Below are positions 46,001 to 48,475 of a stretch of DNA of 64,000 bases, in pieces. A model generated the notes under the pieces. That model was given only the letters and a program-made list of their open reading frames with translations. It did not search any database and was not told where the DNA came from. Positions within the stretch are counted from its first letter, which is position 1. Each line of letters opens with the position of its first letter. The position numbers and the translations under genes were made by a program. This DNA is from Cardinalis cardinalis (lineage: Eukaryota > Chordata > Aves > Passeriformes > Cardinalidae), in NCBI GenBank assembly GCA_014549065.1, contig JACDOX010000389.1:376854-440853 (forward strand), in the 5' to 3' direction.

Positions 46001-46969
46001 CACATATTTCCACATGACCATAGGGAACCTGGTACGAGGAAACCGGCTCTTATGTGAGACATCTCTGGTAAGAAGAGTTTTGCCAACTAAGACACAACAA
46101 AATCCTAATTTTTCCTTTCCAACCCTGATTGCTACAAAAGATGGTGTGAAAACAGATAAATACCAGTGCAGCATTATACCAAAGTAAGTGTACCATATAT
46201 ATGATAATTATACCAATTATACCATAAATACCAAAAGCATTCACTGCTGTGTCAATAAAGCTGCCATTTAGAACTGGTCCAGTTCATATATAATGCCATC
46301 TGATGCAAAGATGCATGACACAGGACACAAGGAAAAATAGTAATTTCCCAAATTCTTCCCATCAAAATTCTATCCATTTGAGAATTTTGGACTGCAAAGC
46401 TACATAAGGAGCTTTTTGTCTTGGATGTCTGCCTACAGTTATGTAGTAATGCCAGCCTTGTAAGACTTCATATTTTCCAGGGAGTGGTACCACCTTTTTA
46501 ACAATTGGTTTCATACTATTCACAGTCTCAGAGAAGCATCACTGTATTAGTATTTAAAGNTAGGTTTATAAGGTAACAAAAACATTTAAAGGCTAACTAC
46601 TCTGACAGAAAAGCTTAGATTCTTAAATGTAGGACTCTTAAGTACAAGTCAAGCTCCAGAGTGAATACCAAGGAGACAGCAGAGCTATGGTCTATAAAGT
46701 TTTTGAAATCTATGAAAAGCAGAGGAAGGAATGGATAAATTATAACTAAACCAGTGACAGATATTGAAAGAAAAGATGTCCATGTAAGGAAGACCCTAAG
46801 AAGATGATAAACAAGGGAGGAAATGATAGTTATTTTTGCTTCTGGAGCTCCCTGAGAGATTTAAGACTTTTTTCTTNCCTGACAGGGTTACAAAATGGAT
46901 GACCTGTTAACATCCTACGTACGCCTGCTCATGAATGCTGTAAACAAGCAAAAGAACCTCCCAGCCTGA
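1223..46969 (+). CDS. MYO7B: Unconventional myosin VIIb, 47 exons, lacks only the start-codon exon
   Basis: This is an actin-based motor of intestinal and renal brush-border microvilli. In mammals it binds ANKS4B and USH1C (harmonin) and localises the protocadherins CDHR2 and CDHR5 at microvillus tips (family knowledge). The 47 exons total 6,480 nt and all phases match, giving 2,159 residues plus TGA; human MYO7B is about 2,116. The motor domain shows the P-loop GESGAGKT, switch I NDNSSRFG and switch II DIFGFENF. Five IQ motifs, a short E/K/R-rich linker, MyTH4-FERM, SH3 and MyTH4-FERM follow. The protein is close to MYO7A throughout; I call MYO7B because of the short linker and the LIMS2 and GPR17 neighbours. 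No frameshift or in-frame stop was seen, so the gene looks intact. Six exons contain a single N, each affecting one codon (1, 7, 36, 42, 43 and 45). Exon entries below number residues from the first visible codon. Confidence 0.95.
1401..1442. repeat. Possible old interspersed repeat fragment
   Basis: The text ctgttgggtcagaccaaagc and tccatctatccag resembles a motif common in sauropsid interspersed repeats, as I remember it. It is short and cannot be assigned to a family here. Confidence 0.35.
1945..2097 (+). CDS. MYO7B: MYO7B exon 2: motor, VEDMIRLGDL region
   Basis: The exon has a tttgtcag acceptor and a GTGAGT donor and is phase 0 to 0. Residues 39-89 run from EHWITARNM to the EHKIY end and include HPSSVQGVEDMIRLGDL, a hallmark of the class VII motor N-terminus. 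Confidence 0.95.
2501..2736. repeat. 118-bp tandem duplication
   Basis: The segment 2,501-2,618 recurs at 2,619-2,736 with almost no change. Each copy ends in ATATG repeats; the second copy runs into a longer array of the same unit. The near identity suggests a recent event or polymorphism. It lies in the intron between MYO7B exons 2 and 3. Confidence 0.9.
2719..2830. repeat. (ATATG)n microsatellite with derived ATATT/ACATG units
   Basis: About fifteen pentanucleotide units run on from the 118-bp duplication, pure at first and then diverging to ATATT and ACATG. Confidence 0.9.
3487..3671 (+). CDS. MYO7B: MYO7B exon 3: motor, YTGSILVAVNPYQ
   Basis: The exon has a ttttccag acceptor and a GTGAAT donor. 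Residues 90-151 include TYTGSILVAVNPYQLLP and PPHVFAIADNCYFNMKR, which are conserved around the nucleotide pocket. It ends two bases into the serine codon that opens the P-loop segment. Confidence 0.96.
4509..4630 (+). CDS. MYO7B: MYO7B exon 4: P-loop (GESGAGKT)
   Basis: The exon has a tactgcag acceptor and a GTGGGT donor. It encodes the ATP-binding P-loop GESGAGKTES at about residues 152-161, followed by LILQFLAAVSGQHSWIEQQ. It ends after the first base of the alanine codon completed in the next exon. Confidence 0.97.
5312..5454 (+). CDS. MYO7B: MYO7B exon 5: switch I (NDNSSRFGK)
   Basis: The exon has a cccatcag acceptor and a GTGAGG donor. Residues 192-239 begin FGNAKTIRNDNSSRFGKY, which contains switch I, and end LEKSRVCRQ. 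The phase returns to 0. Confidence 0.97.
5547..5660 (+). CDS. MYO7B: MYO7B exon 6: motor, EERNYHIFYCM
   Basis: The exon has a tttttag acceptor and a GTAATA donor and is phase 0 to 0. Residues 240-277 include ERNYHIFYCMLMGM, matching the ERNYHVFYCML segment of myosin VII. Confidence 0.95.
5661..7300 (+). other. MYO7B intron 6, nothing recognised
   Basis: This 1.6 kb has no supported exon, RNA gene or repeat family on either strand. Several short open frames have no splice or conservation support. Confidence 0.6.
7301..7454 (+). CDS. MYO7B: MYO7B exon 7: motor, LLAAILHLGN
   Basis: The exon has a gcttgcag acceptor and a GTAAAT donor. Residues 278-329 include AMKILMFSDSEHWDISKL and AAILHLGNVEF. 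One codon (GAN, Asp or Glu) is ambiguous because of an N at 7333. Confidence 0.95.
8391..8467 (+). CDS. MYO7B: MYO7B exon 8: motor upper 50K segment
   Basis: The exon has a ccttgcag acceptor and a GTAATG donor. Residues 329-354 (AVYDNLDCSDVIDSPHF, then KLLE) align with the region of MYO7A that includes ENLDACEVLFSP. Phase returns to 0. Confidence 0.92.
8772..8891 (+). CDS. MYO7B: MYO7B exon 9: motor, RGESVSRPLN
   Basis: The exon has a tctccag acceptor and a GTACTG donor and is phase 0 to 0. Residues 355-394 contain IIVRGESVSRPLN, corresponding to the TRGETVSTPL motif of class VII motors, and end DAFVK. Confidence 0.94.
9001..9143 (+). CDS. MYO7B: MYO7B exon 10: switch II (DIFGFENF)
   Basis: The exon has a tttctcag acceptor and a GTAGGA donor. 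Residues 395-442 include GIYGRIFLWIVNKIN and SIGLLDIFGFENF, which contains switch II. It is separated from exon 9 by only 109 bp. Confidence 0.97.
9971..10181 (+). CDS. MYO7B: MYO7B exon 11: relay helix and EFTDNQ-like region
   Basis: The exon has an ttccccag acceptor and a GTAAAT donor. Residues 442-512 include FEQLCINIANEHLQQFF, FKLEQEEY, DFTDNHQAL and MNIISLIDEESRFPK, which are strongly conserved in myosin VII. Confidence 0.97.
10567..10775 (+). mobile_element. CR1 LINE fragment, reverse-transcriptase region
   Basis: The stretch corresponds to the CR1 segment around the NYRP motif of the reverse transcriptase: aactacaggcctggcag, then ggtcat, gatcaggctcagtcagg, ctgcttgaacaatctgatc and atgacaaggtggcctgc. 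It has indels and stops and is an old 5'-truncated copy in the sense orientation. Confidence 0.8.
11721..11856 (+). CDS. MYO7B: MYO7B exon 12: motor lower 50K, FGINHFAG
   Basis: The exon has a tttctag acceptor and a GTGAGT donor. Residues 513-558 begin GTDATMLVKINS and contain TKFGINHFAGVVFYES. It ends after the first base of the next codon. Confidence 0.96.
12098..12258 (+). CDS. MYO7B: MYO7B exon 13: motor, FLEKNRDTL
   Basis: The exon has a cctacag acceptor and a slightly unusual GTTGGT donor. Residues 558-611 start DFLEKNRDTLSAN and include VVHSSKNKFLREIF; the rest covers the poorly conserved loop 2 region. Phase returns to 0. Confidence 0.94.
12259..14502 (+). other. MYO7B intron 13, nothing recognised
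   Basis: This 2.2 kb intron holds no supported gene or clear repeat. It is ordinary AT-rich intron. Confidence 0.6.
14503..14640 (+). CDS. MYO7B: MYO7B exon 14: actin-binding segment, RCIKPN
   Basis: The exon has a ttcccag acceptor and a GTAATG donor and is phase 0 to 0. Residues 612-657 include TLGGQFKQSLEKLM and CQPYFIRCIKPNDYKKP, the conserved end of the lower 50K domain. Confidence 0.96.
15599..15751 (+). CDS. MYO7B: MYO7B exon 15: SH1/SH2 helix and converter
   Basis: The exon has a cccttcag acceptor and a GTGTGC donor and is phase 0 to 0. Residues 658-708 contain LRYSGMMETIQIRKAGYPVR and FFERYRFLLP, matching the converter entry of myosin VII. Confidence 0.96.
16309..16407 (+). CDS. MYO7B: MYO7B exon 16: end of converter, GRTKIFLK
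   Basis: The exon has a cacatcag acceptor and a GTAAGT donor and is phase 0 to 0. Residues 709-741 end WQVGRTKIFLK, the standard end of the motor before the lever arm. Confidence 0.93.
16950..17044 (+). CDS. MYO7B: MYO7B exon 17: lever arm, IQ motif 1
   Basis: The exon has a tttaacag acceptor and a GTCAGT donor. Residues 742-773 (DHHDTVLELQ, then LLIQKVMRGLKD) hold the first IQ-like calmodulin/light-chain site. It ends two bases into an arginine codon. Confidence 0.93.
18135..18219 (+). CDS. MYO7B: MYO7B exon 18: IQ motif 2
   Basis: The exon has a ctgcttag acceptor and a GTAAGG donor. Residues 773-801 contain AVAIQSAWRGYCCRKEF, a clear IQ motif. Phase returns to 0. Confidence 0.94.
18641..18876 (+). 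mobile_element. CR1 LINE 3' end
   Basis: It contains the typical CR1 3' sequence, including gaaagagtggtcaggctctg, ttgccctgggtggtagtgga and the end aggtctcttccaactttgat followed by a degraded ATTCTATG-type tail. It is in the sense orientation of MYO7B, within the intron before exon 19. Confidence 0.85.
18968..19098. repeat. (ATT)n and (AGT)n compound microsatellite
   Basis: About 28 ATT units are followed by about nine AGT units. The long open frames here (poly-Ile, poly-Leu) are artefacts of the repeat. It lies 90 bp after a CR1 3' end. Confidence 0.9.
19482..20048 (+). mobile_element. Solo LTR of an endogenous retrovirus, sense to MYO7B
   Basis: It begins TGTCGG, has a TATA element TATAAAAAGA at 19,901, an AATAAA at 20,000-20,005, and ends near TTCTTCA at 20,048; an alternative end is ACA at 20,078. 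The A-rich U3/R/U5 layout and length are typical of avian LTRs. No internal retroviral gene and no clear target-site duplication are seen. It lies in the intron directly before the GC-rich IQ exon. Confidence 0.6.
20145..20363 (+). CDS. MYO7B: MYO7B exon 19: IQ motifs 3-5, very GC-rich
   Basis: The exon has a cacccgcag acceptor and a GTAATG donor and is phase 0 to 0. Residues 802-874 hold three IQ repeats (GRLQALYRGRQLAQRY, IVAFQARCRGFLLRQ, ACVIQAYARGMLTRQ). The first 140 bases are far richer in G+C than the surrounding introns, and a sense-oriented solo LTR ends less than 100 bp before the acceptor. Confidence 0.95.
20887..20920. repeat. 17-bp tandem duplication
   Basis: The unit ggacaaagtcctggtgt occurs twice in direct succession in the intron before MYO7B exon 20. 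Confidence 0.8.
20998..21075 (+). CDS. MYO7B: MYO7B exon 20: charged linker after the IQ motifs
   Basis: The exon has a gtccacag acceptor and a GTAGGT donor, has no stop and is phase 0 to 0. It encodes 26 residues (875-900) such as NKLEAARNIQ and REEAMRLQK. It is called from splice signals, phase and position because the linker is not conserved in sequence; it corresponds to the start of the E/K/R-rich helix of MYO7A but is shorter. A different acceptor cannot be excluded. Confidence 0.68.
21664..21840 (+). CDS. MYO7B: MYO7B exon 21: linker end and MyTH4-1 lead-in
   Basis: The exon has a gttaaag acceptor and a GTACAG donor and is phase 0 to 0. Residues 901-959 run from the charged segment EHQTTQEREEAEA into DQEMVDKIFGFLP and GGQEGQAPLGFE, matching the HSDMVDKMFGFL and GQEGQAPSGFE motifs of MYO7A. 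Confidence 0.92.
22559..22768 (+). CDS. MYO7B: MYO7B exon 22: MyTH4-1, FAATYFQG
   Basis: The exon has a tgcacag acceptor and a GTATCT donor and is phase 0 to 0. Residues 960-1029 include an acidic stretch, then FPKFAATYFQGSSTHTHIRR and HPLLYHDDKDN. The Thr-His repeat is encoded by a short in-frame CA run. Confidence 0.96.
23678..23845 (+). CDS. MYO7B: MYO7B exon 23: MyTH4-1, ILRFMGDLPEP
   Basis: The exon has a attatag acceptor and a GTGAGA donor and is phase 0 to 0. Residues 1030-1085 contain VWVIILRFMGDLPEP and MTQIYDTLGRK, a close match to the MYO7A MyTH4 core. Confidence 0.96.
24095..24175 (+). CDS. MYO7B: MYO7B exon 24: MyTH4-1 variable loop
   Basis: The exon has a cattgcag acceptor and a GTAAGA donor and is phase 0 to 0. 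Residues 1086-1112 form a basic loop (SSLKLKRSSKLTGK) matching the KKKSKLTEE part of MYO7A. Confidence 0.86.
24696..24823 (+). CDS. MYO7B: MYO7B exon 25: MyTH4-1, HFIIGNAILRP
   Basis: The exon has a tttcag acceptor and a GTAGGA donor. Residues 1113-1155 include RPMSNLEKVHFIIGNAILRP. It ends two bases into the arginine of the RDEIYCQ motif. Confidence 0.95.
24824..26250 (+). other. MYO7B intron 25, nothing recognised
   Basis: No supported gene is present. A very AT-rich patch of TATA/ATAT lies at about 25,770-25,812. Confidence 0.55.
26251..26377 (+). CDS. MYO7B: MYO7B exon 26: MyTH4-1, DEIYCQICKQL
   Basis: The exon has a cgttacag acceptor and a GTACAC donor. Residues 1155-1197 contain DEIYCQICKQLTEN, the MyTH4 signature, and SYARGWILLSLCLGCFPPS. 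Phase returns to 0. Confidence 0.96.
26378..27756 (+). other. MYO7B intron 26, nothing recognised
   Basis: No supported gene or repeat family was recognised in this 1.4 kb. Confidence 0.55.
27757..27876 (+). CDS. MYO7B: MYO7B exon 27: MyTH4-1 to FERM1 junction
   Basis: The exon has a gcatgcag acceptor and a GTAGCA donor and is phase 0 to 0. Residues 1198-1237 include GPTGYAPYCAERLRRTY and PPSWLELQ, as at the same place in MYO7A. Confidence 0.96.
28766..28939 (+). CDS. MYO7B: MYO7B exon 28: FERM1 F1 lobe
   Basis: The exon has a cttacag acceptor and a GTAAAG donor and is phase 0 to 0. Residues 1238-1295 form the ubiquitin-like first FERM lobe, with STAKEICQFIADKI and FGFSLYIAVFDK. Confidence 0.95.
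29211..29539 (-). mobile_element. Solo LTR of an endogenous retrovirus, antisense to MYO7B
   Basis: On the minus strand it starts TGCCAG, has TATAAAAAC-like sequence (plus-strand 29,301-29,310), a poly(A) region GANTAAAG and ends AGTGACA. CATAC occurs at 29,206-29,210 and again at 29,538-29,542, overlapping the LTR end, which is suggestive but not a clean duplication. No internal genes are present. It ends about 120 bp before exon 29 of MYO7B. Confidence 0.6.
29661..29888 (+). CDS. MYO7B: MYO7B exon 29: FERM1, APWRLYFRKE, GC-rich
   Basis: The exon has a gtgtggcag acceptor and a GTGGGG donor and is phase 0 to 0. Residues 1296-1371 include HVLDAISQCEQLVKE, APWRLYFRKEIFTPWH and IRGVRFGEYRCDK. 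It is much richer in G+C than its flanks, and a solo LTR on the opposite strand ends about 120 bp before it. Confidence 0.96.
30286..30500. repeat. Two diverged 107-bp tandem units
   Basis: The unit starting ccactgtttctttcatc at 30,286 recurs as ccattgtttcttttatc at 30,393, with matching later parts (cagcaaacc against cagcagacc, and gtggaatccttc against the diverged end of unit 2). The surrounding pyrimidine-rich sequence could be part of a degraded transposable element, perhaps an LTR starting near 29,978, but I could not define its ends. Confidence 0.6.
30838..31005 (+). CDS. MYO7B: MYO7B exon 30: FERM1 F2 lobe
   Basis: The exon has a gtttcag acceptor and a GTAAGA donor and is phase 0 to 0. 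Residues 1372-1427 start EEDLVEIGAKYCYIQFG and include LEKWVSLV, aligning with the MYO7A segment from EDDLAELASQQYFVDYG. Confidence 0.94.
31583..31700 (+). CDS. MYO7B: MYO7B exon 31: FERM1, FARFQWPLLFSRF
   Basis: The exon has a ttcctgcag acceptor and a GTAATA donor. Residues 1428-1467 contain VDFARFQWPLLFSRFFEVTK. It ends after the first base of the glycine codon of the next segment. Confidence 0.95.
31786..31912 (+). CDS. MYO7B: MYO7B exon 32: FERM1 F3 lobe
   Basis: The exon has an attttcag acceptor and a GTGAGG donor. Residues 1467-1509 include PSLPKNHFIIAINWKGICFL and LELTYPEITGI. It ends two bases into an arginine codon. Confidence 0.95.
32641..32810 (+). CDS. MYO7B: MYO7B exon 33: FERM1 end, VMFLEGLKKRS
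   Basis: The acceptor is weak (aatacctag, little polypyrimidine) but is the one that keeps the frame: one base completes an arginine and AVKSFGQSCTLITL follows, like RGAKTTAPSFTLATI in MYO7A. The donor is GTAAGT. Residues 1509-1566 include LVVMFLEGLKKRSQF. The reading frame is also open upstream of the exon, at a place where MYO7A has isoform variation, so the exact 5' boundary deserves transcript support. Confidence 0.85.
33511..33692 (+). CDS. MYO7B: MYO7B exon 34: SH3 domain
   Basis: The exon has a gttttccag acceptor and a GTAAGG donor. Residues 1566-1626 hold the whole SH3 core: GILSFKKGDLLIF, GWICAQNERTGKTG and VFLEDIYIIP. Phase returns to 0. Confidence 0.95.
34478..34605 (+). CDS. MYO7B: MYO7B exon 35: linker and MyTH4-2 start
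   Basis: The exon has a ttattgcag acceptor and a GTGAAG donor. Residues 1627-1669 end VKPYTLEEFSYEHF, matching AKPYTLEEFSYDYF of MYO7A. It stops two bases into an arginine codon. Confidence 0.95.
35139..35296 (+). CDS. MYO7B: MYO7B exon 36: MyTH4-2, ends at an AT-AC donor
   Basis: The acceptor is ttgttcag. Residues 1669-1722 include SRGHSQLWAHSKEPLKQPLL and LACQAFI. The exon ends with the single base G at 35,296 and is followed directly by ATATCCTTTC, a U12-type AT-AC donor. No GT donor nearby gives a phase that joins to exon 37 with the conserved protein length unless a non-consensus GTCCTC is assumed. One codon carries an N (35,159). Confidence 0.9.
35297..35751 (+). other. U12-type AT-AC intron of MYO7B
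   Basis: The intron starts ATATCCTTTC, a perfect fit to the minor-spliceosome AT-AC donor consensus. It ends TTCAC, and a branch-site match TCCTTAAA (35,733-35,740) puts the branch adenosine about 12 nt before the AC. Removing exactly this interval joins exons 36 and 37 in phase and gives a gap-free match to the MyTH4 core of myosin VII. It is 455 bp long. Confidence 0.92.
35752..35905 (+). CDS. MYO7B: MYO7B exon 37: MyTH4-2, KFMGDYPSK
   Basis: The preceding intron ends TTCAC at 35,747-35,751. The exon begins CC, which completes an alanine with the G of exon 36 and yields AFIAIMKFMGDYPSKQ, aligning without gap to AFIAVLKYMGDYPSKR of MYO7A. Residues 1722-1773 also include DEIYCQIMKQLTENRN, the second MyTH4 signature. 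The donor is GTATTT. Confidence 0.92.
35906..37785 (+). other. MYO7B intron 37, nothing recognised
   Basis: No supported gene was seen. Open frames near 37,450-37,780 overlap the acceptor of exon 38 by chance. Confidence 0.55.
37786..37941 (+). CDS. MYO7B: MYO7B exon 38: MyTH4-2, GWQLLWLCTGLFPPS
   Basis: The exon has a tgttcccag acceptor and a GTAAAT donor. Residues 1773-1825 contain SETKGWQLLWLCTGLFPPSK, nearly identical to MYO7A. It ends two bases into an arginine codon. Confidence 0.96.
37942..40423 (+). other. MYO7B intron 38, contains one CR1 tail
   Basis: The longest MYO7B intron (2.5 kb) holds only the antisense CR1 tail at 39,181-39,247; no exon or RNA gene was recognised. Confidence 0.55.
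39181..39247 (-). mobile_element. CR1 LINE 3' tail, antisense
   Basis: The GAATA repeats are the reversed ATTCT tail of CR1, followed by cagttggaagggatc and gtcatttagtccaac, the reverse of the CR1 terminal sequence. Only the last part is recognisable. Confidence 0.7.
40424..40529 (+). CDS. MYO7B: MYO7B exon 39: MyTH4-2 end and FERM2 start
   Basis: The exon has a ctttccag acceptor and a GTGAGC donor. Residues 1825-1860 include APHPVEVEAILQNNT and ICFPNETEL, corresponding to PPHLVEVEAIQHKTTQ of MYO7A. Phase returns to 0. Confidence 0.94.
40665..40778 (+). CDS. MYO7B: MYO7B exon 40: FERM2 F1 lobe
   Basis: The exon has a atctcatag acceptor and a GTAACT donor and is phase 0 to 0. Residues 1861-1898 include TLCQNIASKLQL and EGFSLFVKIADK. 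The intron before it is only 135 bp. Confidence 0.95.
41628..41715 (+). CDS. MYO7B: MYO7B exon 41: FERM2, YFFDSLRQVTDW
   Basis: The exon has a cctctgcag acceptor and a GTAAGG donor. Residues 1899-1928 begin VISQNEADYFFDSLRQVTDW, matching VISVPENDFFFDFVRHLTDW. It ends after the first base of a glycine codon. Confidence 0.95.
42789..42895 (+). CDS. MYO7B: MYO7B exon 42: FERM2, VYFMRKLWLNVTPGKD
   Basis: The exon has a tctccttag acceptor and a GTAAGC donor. Residues 1928-1963 contain YEVYFMRKLWLNVTPGKD and end HYHQ. One codon, TTN (N at 42,883), is Phe or Leu; Phe is expected from the family. Confidence 0.94.
43161..43212 (-). mobile_element. CR1 LINE 3' tail fragment, antisense
   Basis: The text aaatcacagaaagttttggt with tttaaagatcatccagag is the reverse of the CR1 end. 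About 50 bp are recognisable, 120 bp before MYO7B exon 43. Confidence 0.6.
43331..43516 (+). CDS. MYO7B: MYO7B exon 43: FERM2 F2 lobe
   Basis: The exon has a ctcttgcag acceptor and a GTAAGA donor and is phase 0 to 0. Residues 1964-2025 start ELPKYLRGYHKC and include ISKILKELVPDNLLR. One codon is GAN (Asp or Glu). Confidence 0.96.
44383..44499 (+). CDS. MYO7B: MYO7B exon 44: FERM2, WPTFGSAFFEVK
   Basis: The exon has a cctaaacag acceptor and a GTAGGT donor and is phase 0 to 0. Residues 2026-2064 include DEAKIAFLKMIHRWPTFGSA, a signature of the MYO7 C-terminal FERM. Confidence 0.96.
45149..45232 (+). CDS. MYO7B: MYO7B exon 45: FERM2 F3 lobe
   Basis: The exon has an atttgcag acceptor and a GTAACA donor and is phase 0 to 0. 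Residues 2065-2092 contain EPNFPEIVLIAINKQGVSLI. The N at 45,184 is in a leucine third position and is silent. Confidence 0.95.
45948..46067 (+). CDS. MYO7B: MYO7B exon 46: FERM2, FNKISNWSSGSTYFH
   Basis: The exon has a ccttacag acceptor and a GTAAGA donor and is phase 0 to 0. Residues 2093-2132 contain PFNKISNWSSGSTYFHMTIG and LLCETSL, near-identical to MYO7A. Confidence 0.96.
46886..46969 (+). CDS. MYO7B: MYO7B last coding exon, GYKMDDLLTSY to stop
   Basis: The acceptor is ctgacag. Residues 2133-2159 read GYKMDDLLTSYVRLLMNAVN and end KNLPA followed by TGA. MYO7A has GYKMDDLLTSYISQMLTAM at the same place. Confidence 0.96.
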   Translation, partial: GYKMDDLLTSYVRLLMNAVNKQKNLPA

Positions 46970-48475
46970 GAGTGGAAATAGAGCCCATGACCTGTACTTG
47001 TGCCAAACTCCCTGTAACTTCATATCCCAGAAGAAATGCCATTTAAAAAATATTAATCTTGTTGATCGATCTTCTGATCACACACTGAACGAACTGAGTT
47101 GCTGAAATACTACTACAACAGAAGCTCAAGTGAGCATGTGCTTTCAAATATCTGTAACACTTCTGTCTTAGATGTAGTATGAGAATTCCATTCAGATACT
47201 GGATTTAAAGAAAATTTAGATGGACTTTAATGTTCTATGGGAGTGCAGAAACCCTGTGAGGGNCCCTTCTAATAGCCTGAATCTCTTCCATTCAAAGACG
47301 GACACACATGAAGAGCTGTCTTCCTTTTGGAAAGAAAATGCCCCTTATTGCATATGCTCTTACCAAATGTACAAACTCCAAGAGTCTTTGAAAACAAAGG
47401 TAATAGCATTTTTTTCCACCTGTTGGCAATTCTAAGAGTAGAGAAGTGCCCTTTAATAGTAGATAACTAGACAGTTTGAAAGGTAAGATATTGTCCCCTG
47501 ACTTACCACAGTCTTGCTTAAATTAGTCTTCTTTCTTCCACATGTTATAATGCTCTTGGAAACTAACAACTGCTTTCTACTGTGCAGTTTTTAGTAAGCT
47601 CTGAAATGAGTCTGGGGTTTGGGTCCATCACTTTTAGTTGCTCCTATTTCAAGATATAGATGAGCTATTCAGTGCAAATCATAACTGAAGAACTCAGTCT
47701 AACAGAGGTCTGTTGAAAAGAGACTTTTCTGCTCCACAAGAATGTTCTGTTTGGAGTTATGCAGACATTCCCTCACGAGACAAGAATAATAGCTTTAATT
47801 TGTCCTGATCTTTTCTGCTTCCTGTTTAGCAGACAGCTTGAGTGGTAAAATTTNATTCAGCACTTGTTCATCTCTAAGAGCTTTGCAGAAACAGAGCTTT
47901 GGTGCCACAGGAACCAGAGTGTGCTCCGAGTATATAAAGCAGATANAGACTATGGTGAGAGCAAGCTTAGCTGCTTCTCCCTCAGATCAAGTACTCCTCC
48001 CTCACTCCCAGTGAAACACGAACATGTCTTAAAGCATTTACACCAAGTTCCTTGAGACACAATCTGGCAGTGCTGGAAAAGCAGCTCTGCCTGATCTCTC
48101 AACTTTGCCAATGGATGCACAATGGTTCTCTTGTTCCCTCAGACGTGTGTGCAAAATTCAAATGCTGGTGGGAGTTTTGTGTATGGTGGCAGGGAAGAGC
48201 CCACTCTCTTTGTGCATCTAAATGAGTGCCACGCCTGTCAGAATAGCTGCTCTTTTTGCAAGCAGTTAGATGCTCCTGCTGTAATGTCCATTGCTGGCAA
48301 TGGAAATGCTGGAGTCTAATTACCCAGAGTGGTATTGTCACCCAGTGGTCTGATCTAACTAACTAGCTATGAGTGAGAAATGTTCAACACTTCACCTGTA
48401 CAAAAAGAAATCTTGCAGCCAAACTGTATTGTTTCTGGTTTTTAAATAAAAGACTGCAGAAAATCAACCACAATG
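46970..48475 (+). other. MYO7B: MYO7B 3' untranslated region
   Basis: The sequence after the TGA has no further splice-linked coding potential. The end is inferred from the poly(A) signal at 48,445-48,450 and the T-rich element just past 48,478. Short reading frames inside it are not conserved-looking. Confidence 0.65.
48445..48450 (+). terminator. AATAAA poly(A) signal, MYO7B
   Basis: The canonical AATAAA lies about 1.5 kb after the MYO7B stop codon. A T-run follows about 30 nt downstream, as expected for cleavage near 48,465-48,475. Confidence 0.65.
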